A stretch of DNA of 17,492 nucleotides. It comes from Methanobacteriota archaeon. Its GTDB lineage: Archaea; Thermoplasmatota; Thermoplasmata; RBG-16-68-12. This document shows, in pieces, positions 13,172 through 17,492 of this stretch (the first letter of the stretch is position 1; each line of letters begins with the position of its first letter). The position numbers were made by a program, and so were the translations under genes. A model generated the notes under the pieces. That model was not told the DNA's origin. It was given only the letters and a program-made list of their open reading frames with translations, and made no database searches. Where the stretch lies: positions 1 through 17,492 of the forward strand of contig VBME01000146.1 in assembly GCA_005878995.1 (NCBI GenBank), in the 5' to 3' direction.

Positions 13172-13184
13172 GGTGTCTGACACC
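13172..13184. promoter_or_regulatory. operator-like palindrome 2
   Basis: GGTGTC-T-GACACC is a perfect 6+1+6 inverted repeat about 20 nt upstream of the folD TATA-like box (CTTTTACG, 13206-13213). It has the same TGTCTGACA core as palindrome 1, placed on the same face of the helix. Confidence 0.62.
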
Positions 13185-13246
13185 TCGGCGACCGAGCGCT
13201 CAAGGCTTTTACGCCGAGGCCGTTTCTCGCTCCCGGTGGAATCCCA

Positions 13247-14146
13247 GTGGGCGAGCTGATCGATGGCAAGCGGATCGCCGACGACGTGCGCTCCGACCTG
13301 AAGCCGCGACTCGCACGTTTGTCCGCCGCCGGCGTCGTGCCGGGGCTGGCCGCGGTCCTCGTCGGAGCGGACCCCGCATCGCAGCTGTACGTGAAGATGA
13401 AGGGCAAAGCATCCGAAGAAATGGGGATGGCCCATTGGACGACCGACTTTCCGGAGGACGTTCCGGAATCGCGTCTCCTCCAAGAGATCGCCCGTCTCAA
13501 CGCGGACCCGAAGGTCCATGGTATCCTCGTTCAACAGCCGCTTCCCCGACAAATCTCCGTGGAGAAGGCGGTCTCGGCCGTGAGCCCGCGCAAGGACGTG
13601 GACTGCTTTCATCCGGAGAACGTCGGCCTCGTGCTGATCGGTCGTCCTCGGTTCGCGCCGGCAACGCCCTCCGGCGTCGTCGAGCTTCTCATGCGCAGCG
13701 GGAACGATCCGAGCGGTAAGGATGTCGTGATTGTCGGCCGAAGCAACATCGTCGGGAAGCCGCTCGCGGCACTCCTGATGCAGAAAGCGCCAAAGGCGAA
13801 CGCCACGGTGACGGTCGCCCACAGTGCGACGCGCGATCTCGCGGCCCACACGCGGCGCGCAGAAATCCTCATCGCGGCGATGGGCTCGCCCCGAGTTATC
13901 AAGGCGGACATGGTGCGCCCCGGTGTCGTCGTGATCGATGTCGGCATCAATCGAATTCCGGACCCGACGACGAAGAGTGGCTACCGCACCGTCGGCGACG
14001 TGGACTTCGATGGGGTCCAGGTCAAGGCGAAGGCGATTTCCCCGGTCCCGGGAGGGGTCGGCCCGATGACGATTGCGATGCTGTTGTCGAACACGGTGCT
14101 CGCGGCCGAACAGGCCTTGTCCGCAGGAGCCGAAGGTTCCGCGTAA
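13247..14146 (+). CDS. folD: methylene-THF dehydrogenase / methenyl-THF cyclohydrolase, 299 aa
   Basis: Interconverts methylene-, methenyl- and 10-formyl-THF in the cytoplasm, using NAD(P). The catalytic pair Tyr48/Lys52 is seen in YVKMKGKA. GILVQQPLP carries the conserved Gln96 and KDVDCFHP (116-123) the conserved Asp. The nucleotide-binding stretch is DVVIVGRSNIVGKP, and the C-terminal signature is PVPGGVGPMTIAML. The length is close to the usual 280-300. The GTG at 13247 begins the canonical first strand (GELIDGKRIADDV); CTTTTACG at 13206-13213 implies a leader of about 10 nt. Its product 10-formyl-THF is the substrate of PurN and PurH encoded 3-5 kb away. The operator-like palindromes at 13130 and 13172 suggest regulation. 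Confidence 0.97.
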   Translation: MGELIDGKRIADDVRSDLKPRLARLSAAGVVPGLAAVLVGADPASQLYVKMKGKASEEMGMAHWTTDFPEDVPESRLLQEIARLNADPKVHGILVQQPLPRQISVEKAVSAVSPRKDVDCFHPENVGLVLIGRPRFAPATPSGVVELLMRSGNDPSGKDVVIVGRSNIVGKPLAALLMQKAPKANATVTVAHSATRDLAAHTRRAEILIAAMGSPRVIKADMVRPGVVVIDVGINRIPDPTTKSGYRTVGDVDFDGVQVKAKAISPVPGGVGPMTIAMLLSNTVLAAEQALSAGAEGSA

Positions 14147-14192
14147 TGGATATGTCCCGGCGCGTCTTACCGTCCTCTCGGAGGGTGGCCAC

Positions 14193-14537
14193 TTGATCAC
14201 GGGCGTCCAAGATGTCTACTACGAAGTGCAGGACATGAAGCGCGCGGTCGCGTTCTATCGGGATGTACTGGGCTTGCGCGTCACGGAGGAGAGCGAAGAC
14301 TGGAGCGCCTTCAACGTGGGCGGACTCCGCGTGGGACTCGACTCGACAGAAGGCAAGCCGACCCCGAAGCGGGCGATATTGACCCTGAAGACGAACGACA
14401 TCCGGGCCGATGCGAAGCGCCTTCGGGACAAGGGCATCCGGTTCGCCAGCGAAATCGGCGACTACGCTTGGGGCAGCGTGGTGACCTTCGAGGACTCGGA
14501 AGGCAACTTCCTCAAGCTGATGCAGCCGCCGAAGTAA
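14193..14537 (+). CDS. VOC (glyoxalase/dioxygenase fold) protein, 114 aa
   Basis: One vicinal-oxygen-chelate module made of two beta-alpha-beta units. VQDVYYEVQDMKRAVAFYRDVLGL opens it, with the strand and helix of the fold. WSAFNVGGLRVGLD gives the central strands and VVTFEDSEGNFLKLMQP closes it, with a Glu/Asp-rich turn. The reaction is unknown: family members include glyoxalases, dioxygenases and antibiotic-binding proteins. TTG at 14193 is taken as the start because GGAGG at 14180-14184 precedes it and the fold begins a few residues later; a longer frame from 14073 runs through the end of folD and adds only non-domain sequence. The start lies 46 nt after the folD stop on the same strand, so co-transcription is likely. 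Confidence 0.83.
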   Translation: MITGVQDVYYEVQDMKRAVAFYRDVLGLRVTEESEDWSAFNVGGLRVGLDSTEGKPTPKRAILTLKTNDIRADAKRLRDKGIRFASEIGDYAWGSVVTFEDSEGNFLKLMQPPK

Positions 14538-14611
14538 GCGAGATGGGCGAGCCTCTGATCGGGAGTTCGCGAAACTAGAAATCCCGCGCCTCGCTTCCTC
14601 ACACCTGTCCC

Positions 14612-15937
14612 ATGAACGTGCTGGTGGTCGGGGGAGGGGGCCGCGAGCATGCGATCGTCGAGGCGCTGCATCGAAGCCACGCGGACATCTTTGCGGCGAT
14701 GGCGAACCAGAATCCCGGGATTCGGCGGCGATCCAAGGATGTCCTCCTTGGCGACGTGACCGCGGTCGAGCGCATCGTCTCGTGGGCGAAGGAGCGTGCG
14801 GTCGATCTCGCGGTCATCGGCCCCGAGGCGCCGCTCGAGAAGGGGATCTCGGATGCGCTTGAAGCCGCGGGGATCCCGACCGTCGGCCCGTCGCGCGAGG
14901 CAGCCCAGCTCGAAACGAACAAGGAGTTCACGCGGGAGCTCATGCGACGCGAAGAGATCCCGGGACGCCCGCAGTTTTGGGCCTTCGATGACCTCGGAGG
15001 ATTCGAAGAGTTCGTGAACGACTCCGACTTCGAGTTCGTCATCAAGCCGCTCGGCCTGACGGGAGGGAAAGGCGTCCGAGTATGGGGCGACCATTTCTCG
15101 ACCAAGACGGAAGCGCTCGCGTACGGTCGCGAAGTTCTTGAGAAGAAAATCGGGGGCACATCGCGGTTCTTGGTCGAGGAGAAGCTCGTCGGGGAGGAGT
15201 TCTCCCTCCAGGCGTTTTGCGACGGACGGACCCTCGTGCCGATGCCTCTCGCCCAAGACCACAAGCGCGCGTACGAAGGAGACAAAGGCCCGAACACGGG
15301 CGGTATGGGGTCGTACAGCAACGCGGACCACCTCCTGCCCTTCCTGACGAAGCTGGATTTCGATCAGGCCTTCGAGACGATGACGAGGACGATCCAAGCG
15401 ATGGCCTCTCGGGGCACGCCGTTCAAAGGCATCCTGTACGGCGGCTTCATGGCGACGAACGAGGGCCCGAAACTCCTCGAGTTCAACGTGCGATTCGCGG
15501 ACCCGGAGTCGATGAACGTCCTGCCGATCTGCGAGGGCGATTTCCTCGATCTCTGCGGCCGCCTCGCGGCGGGAAACCTGCCTGCCAGCGTGAAGTTCGC
15601 CCACCAGGCGACCGTGTGCAAGTACGTTGTCCCCATGGGCTACGGCTCACGTCCGAAGGCGGGGGAGCAACTCAAGGTCGACGAAGAGAGCATCCGCCGC
15701 ACGGGGGCGAAGCTCTTCTTCGCGAGCGTCGACGAGAAGGGCGGGCATCTGTACACCACCACCTCGCGATCCCTCGCAGTCGTGGGAACCGCCGGGAACT
15801 TGGAGGAGGCCGAGTCGATCTCCGAGGAGGCTCTCGCGTTCGTCGCGGGGAGCTTCTACGCGCGACGCGACATCGGCAAGCCCGAAGTCGTCCAGCAAAA
15901 GGTCGAGCGGATGCGGAAGATTCGGCAAGGTCTCTGA
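14612..15937 (+). CDS. purD: phosphoribosylamine-glycine ligase (GAR synthetase), 441 aa
   Basis: Joins phosphoribosylamine and glycine with ATP to make GAR, the PurN substrate. The N-terminal domain starts MNVLVVGGGGREHAIVEAL, with VIGPEAPLEKGI. The ATP-grasp domain shows FVIKPLGLTGGKGVRVW (nucleotide-binding loop), FLVEEKLVGEEFSLQAF, MPLAQDHKRAYEGDKGPNTG and GGFMATNEGPKLLEFNVRFADPESMNVLP. The last replaces the common GDPE with ADPE and the usual Gln by Met-Asn. The C-terminal preATP-type domain follows. Length is normal for the family. An AAACTAGAAAT element at about 14572-14582 lies about 30 nt upstream and there is no SD, so a leaderless mRNA is likely. It continues the purine theme but on the opposite strand from purHN. 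Confidence 0.96.
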   Translation: MNVLVVGGGGREHAIVEALHRSHADIFAAMANQNPGIRRRSKDVLLGDVTAVERIVSWAKERAVDLAVIGPEAPLEKGISDALEAAGIPTVGPSREAAQLETNKEFTRELMRREEIPGRPQFWAFDDLGGFEEFVNDSDFEFVIKPLGLTGGKGVRVWGDHFSTKTEALAYGREVLEKKIGGTSRFLVEEKLVGEEFSLQAFCDGRTLVPMPLAQDHKRAYEGDKGPNTGGMGSYSNADHLLPFLTKLDFDQAFETMTRTIQAMASRGTPFKGILYGGFMATNEGPKLLEFNVRFADPESMNVLPICEGDFLDLCGRLAAGNLPASVKFAHQATVCKYVVPMGYGSRPKAGEQLKVDEESIRRTGAKLFFASVDEKGGHLYTTTSRSLAVVGTAGNLEEAESISEEALAFVAGSFYARRDIGKPEVVQQKVERMRKIRQGL

Positions 15938-15993
15938 TTCCCATCGTCGGCACCGAAGTAAAGTTTATCGCCCGACCGCTGGGTCCTGTGCGC

Positions 15994-16356
15994 ATGGAGA
16001 AAGGCACGGTACGAATCGGGTCGATCGTAATCGACGTCAACGACTTCGATCGGATGATGGCGTTTTGGCAAGCGGCGCTTCGCTACGTGCCGGGCCGGCC
16101 TCCCACTCCCGGAGACCCGTTCGTCATCCTGAAAGACCCGGCCGGAAAGGGGCCCAACGTCTCCATCGACGGGATGCCGCCCGAACGAGGCCGATTGCAT
16201 CTCGACCTCTACACGGACGACCAGGCGGGGGAAGTCGAACGGTTGCTTGGCCTCGGCGCCACCCGCTACCGGCCGCGAGAGCCGGATGAGGACTTCGTCG
16301 TCCTCGAGGACCCCGAGGGCAACCTTTTCTGCGTGGTCGATACGAAGGGCCATTAG
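15994..16356 (+). CDS. VOC-family (glyoxalase-like) protein, 120 aa
   Basis: A second VOC protein, not closely similar to the one at 14193. VRIGSIVIDVNDFDRMMAFW opens the fold, followed by FVILKDPAGKGPNVSID. HLDLYTDDQAGEVERLLGLGA with RYRPREPDEDFVVLEDPEGNLFCVV closes it, with His and Glu residues at metal-ligand-like positions (HLDL, EGNLFCVV). This pattern resembles the glyoxalase-like Glyoxalase_6 group. The substrate is unknown. The ATG at 15994 lies 28 nt after GTTTATCG (15963-15970), so the mRNA is leaderless or, from GTG 15988, nearly so. The promoter sits just past the purD stop, hence a separate transcript. Confidence 0.87.
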   Translation: MEKGTVRIGSIVIDVNDFDRMMAFWQAALRYVPGRPPTPGDPFVILKDPAGKGPNVSIDGMPPERGRLHLDLYTDDQAGEVERLLGLGATRYRPREPDEDFVVLEDPEGNLFCVVDTKGH

Positions 16357-16547
16357 TCGGGCAACAGCCGAGGCAGCCGCTGGTTCGACGTGCTCGAATC
16401 CAGTTCCATCTCCGGAGGAAATGAAGAGAAATCTCAATCCGTCCTCGCGAGCTGCCACGCTCACCCGACTTATGACACCCATGTGGAGTCGACAAACACC
16501 ACCTGACGTGTGAGAGGACCTCTGCGGGCTAACCCTCAAATAACGGG

Positions 16548-17183
16548 ATGGGCCATCCGCGCGCCGTGAAGAATCTCGACGAGGTCATCTCGGAGATCGA
16601 GGCCCGGTTGGACGAGAAAGACGAGGTCCGGGAGCTGACGATCAAGTCCTCTCGAACGATCGCGCGGCTGAGCGGCAGCGCGATCCAAGGCATGCACCGG
16701 GGCCTGGATGTTGCCGCGCAGCTCCGCGAGATCCGCGAAGAGATTCTGAAGCTCCGGAGCCTCCTGAAAGACCACGTGGACCTGTATCACACCGGGATCG
16801 TCGAGAACGCGATGCAAGAGGCGGGTGAGGCATTCCTTGTCCAGGCGATGCTGGAGCATGAGTCACTCCCGGGTCCGAAGGAACTCGGCCTGACGGACAC
16901 CGCGTATCTCTTGGGGCTCGGAGATGTCGTGGGCGAGTTGCGGCGATTCGCACTTGAGCATTTGCGGCGCGGTAACGTGACGCTGGCCTCGGCGTTCCTG
17001 GAGAAGATGGAACGGATCTTGGACGGGCTCATGCGGTTCGACTATCCGACCGCGTTGGTCGCGCTGAAGCGCAAGCAAGACGTCGCGCGGAGTTTGATCG
17101 AGAAGACCCGCGGCGAGGTCGCGGTCGCGGCGCGGAGCCAGGAACTCGCGGACAAGCTCGACGCGGTCCGCGGGAAGCTGTAG
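16548..17183 (+). CDS. translin-family protein, 211 aa
   Basis: An all-helical protein of the translin/TRAX superfamily. Archaeal members form ring-like oligomers and bind or cleave RNA, as do the eukaryotic C3PO subunits. Signatures are DEVRELTIKSSRTIARLSGSAI (about residues 25-46), GEAFLVQAMLEHESLPGPKELG (about 93-114), DTAYLLGLGDVVGELRRFALEHL and FLEKMERILDGLMRFDYPTALV, then LKRKQDVARSLIEKTRGE near the C-terminus. The length is typical. ATG 16548 gives the full frame. However, the TATA-like CAAATAAC at about 16537-16544 would start RNA near the in-frame GTG at 16566, which may be the true leaderless start. It stands alone, with a 191-nt gap before it in which I see no gene. Confidence 0.92.
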   Translation: MGHPRAVKNLDEVISEIEARLDEKDEVRELTIKSSRTIARLSGSAIQGMHRGLDVAAQLREIREEILKLRSLLKDHVDLYHTGIVENAMQEAGEAFLVQAMLEHESLPGPKELGLTDTAYLLGLGDVVGELRRFALEHLRRGNVTLASAFLEKMERILDGLMRFDYPTALVALKRKQDVARSLIEKTRGEVAVAARSQELADKLDAVRGKL

Positions 17184-17240
17184 GCGACTCGTTATCAGGC
17201 TCGATTTCGGGGTCGGAATTCATTTAAAAAGCCGCAGGCA

Positions 17241-17257
17241 TCGAATCGCCCATTCGA
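17241..17257. promoter_or_regulatory. inverted repeat over the predicted start of the KaiC-like transcript
   Basis: TCGAAT (17241-17246) and ATTCGA (17252-17257) are perfect inverted arms around CGCCC. TTTAAAAA at 17223-17230 is the TATA box, so the repeat straddles the expected start near 17251, a typical repressor position. The role is inferred. Confidence 0.4.
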
Positions 17258-17267
17258 CCCAGCGAGG

Positions 17268-17294
17268 CCCCGCCCTCCTGACGGATGGACGGGG
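17268..17294 (+). promoter_or_regulatory. leader hairpin before the SD of the KaiC-like gene
   Basis: CCCCG (17268-17272) pairs with CGGGG (17290-17294), extendable by CC/GG with one bulged A. The SD-like GAGGGGG (17299-17305) begins four bases later. The arrangement parallels the TRAM-gene leader. Confidence 0.4.
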
Positions 17295-17312
17295 AATCGA
17301 GGGGGCATCACC

Positions 17313-17492
17313 ATGGCGGACATTCAACGAGTGCCGAGCGGGATCCCTGGACTCGACGACCTGATCGAAGGCGGATTCTGGCCCAAGTCGACGGTCGTGA
17401 TCTTGGGCTCCAGCGGGACGGGCAAGTCCACGTTCGCGATTCAGTTCTTGATGGAGGGCATCGAACAAGGGGAGCAGGCGCTGTACGTGACC
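17313..17492 (+). CDS. KaiC/RadA-like RecA-superfamily ATPase, 5' part only
   Basis: Only the first 60 codons are in the window. The protein opens MADIQRVPSGIPGLDDLIEG, the KaiC/RadA N-terminal pattern (TGIPGLDELIGGG type). WPKSTVVILGSSGTGKSTFAIQFL, containing the Walker A loop GSSGTGKST (about residues 33-41), then EQGEQALYVT follow. Archaea carry many such single- or double-domain ATPases tied to signalling, motility or DNA repair; which one this is cannot be told from the fragment. The ATG at 17313 has the SD-like GAGGGGG 7 nt upstream. The leader of about 60 nt holds an inverted repeat and a hairpin. The gene is downstream of translin but has its own promoter. Confidence 0.93.
   Translation, partial: MADIQRVPSGIPGLDDLIEGGFWPKSTVVILGSSGTGKSTFAIQFLMEGIEQGEQALYVT

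Noticed and set aside
14073..14192. Extended N-terminus for the VOC protein from 14073
   Set aside because: It overlaps the end of folD in another frame and adds a Cys/Arg-rich stretch unlike VOC proteins; GGAGG at 14180 fits TTG 14193.
16422..16514. 30-codon frame starting MKRNLNPSS after GGAGG
   Set aside because: The SD is only 2-3 nt from the ATG, there is no promoter or recognisable product, and the composition is random-like.

Overview
The window is GC-rich archaeal chromosome, most likely from an uncultured high-GC euryarchaeal or Thermoplasmata-like lineage. The lineage is inferred from gene content and promoter style, not from a marker-gene tree. The archaeal signs are a geranylgeranyl-reductase-type flavoprotein, a stand-alone TRAM protein, a translin homologue, a RadA/KaiC-like ATPase, several small zinc-ribbon proteins and two-HTH regulators. 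Most monocistronic genes have a BRE/TATA-like element about 27-38 nt before the start codon and no Shine-Dalgarno (SD) sequence, so they look leaderless or nearly so.

Layout. 1-756: divergent PHP-domain gene (5' part only) and a small unknown gene. 762-2894 (minus): methionyl-tRNA synthetase with a fused C-terminal tRNA-binding OB domain. 3063-4985 (plus): small proteins, namely a four-zinc-ribbon protein, an unknown 97-aa protein, a zinc-ribbon/two-TM protein and a TRAM protein. 5118-7059 (plus): a secreted, membrane-anchored protein with Asp-rich calcium-type motifs, then a three-TM protein paired with a double winged-helix regulator. 7066-7563 (minus): a GAF protein of the free-methionine-sulfoxide-reductase type. 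7564-8079: the one long gap, holding two tandem candidate small-RNA genes. 8080-12506 (minus): purN, purH, metF and a geranylgeranyl-reductase-family gene. 12541-14146: a divergent HTH regulator/folD pair with two matching palindromes between them. 14193-16356 (plus): VOC protein, purD, second VOC protein. 16548-17492 (plus): translin, then the start of a KaiC-like ATPase.

The biochemical theme is tetrahydrofolate one-carbon metabolism feeding purines and methionine. FolD would supply 10-formyl-THF for PurN and PurH, MetF would drain methylene-THF toward methyl-THF, PurD makes GAR (the PurN substrate), and MetG consumes methionine.

The most unusual element is the pair of non-coding units at about 7750-7818 and 7902-7956. 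They share an identical 29-nt head that begins at the predicted transcription start of each copy. Each then closes a hairpin with a different distal strand and ends in a T-rich tail. They look like two paralogous small RNAs, and the head carries an anti-SD-like CCUCC. Second is the operator-like pair of TGTCTGACA palindromes between the regulator and folD.
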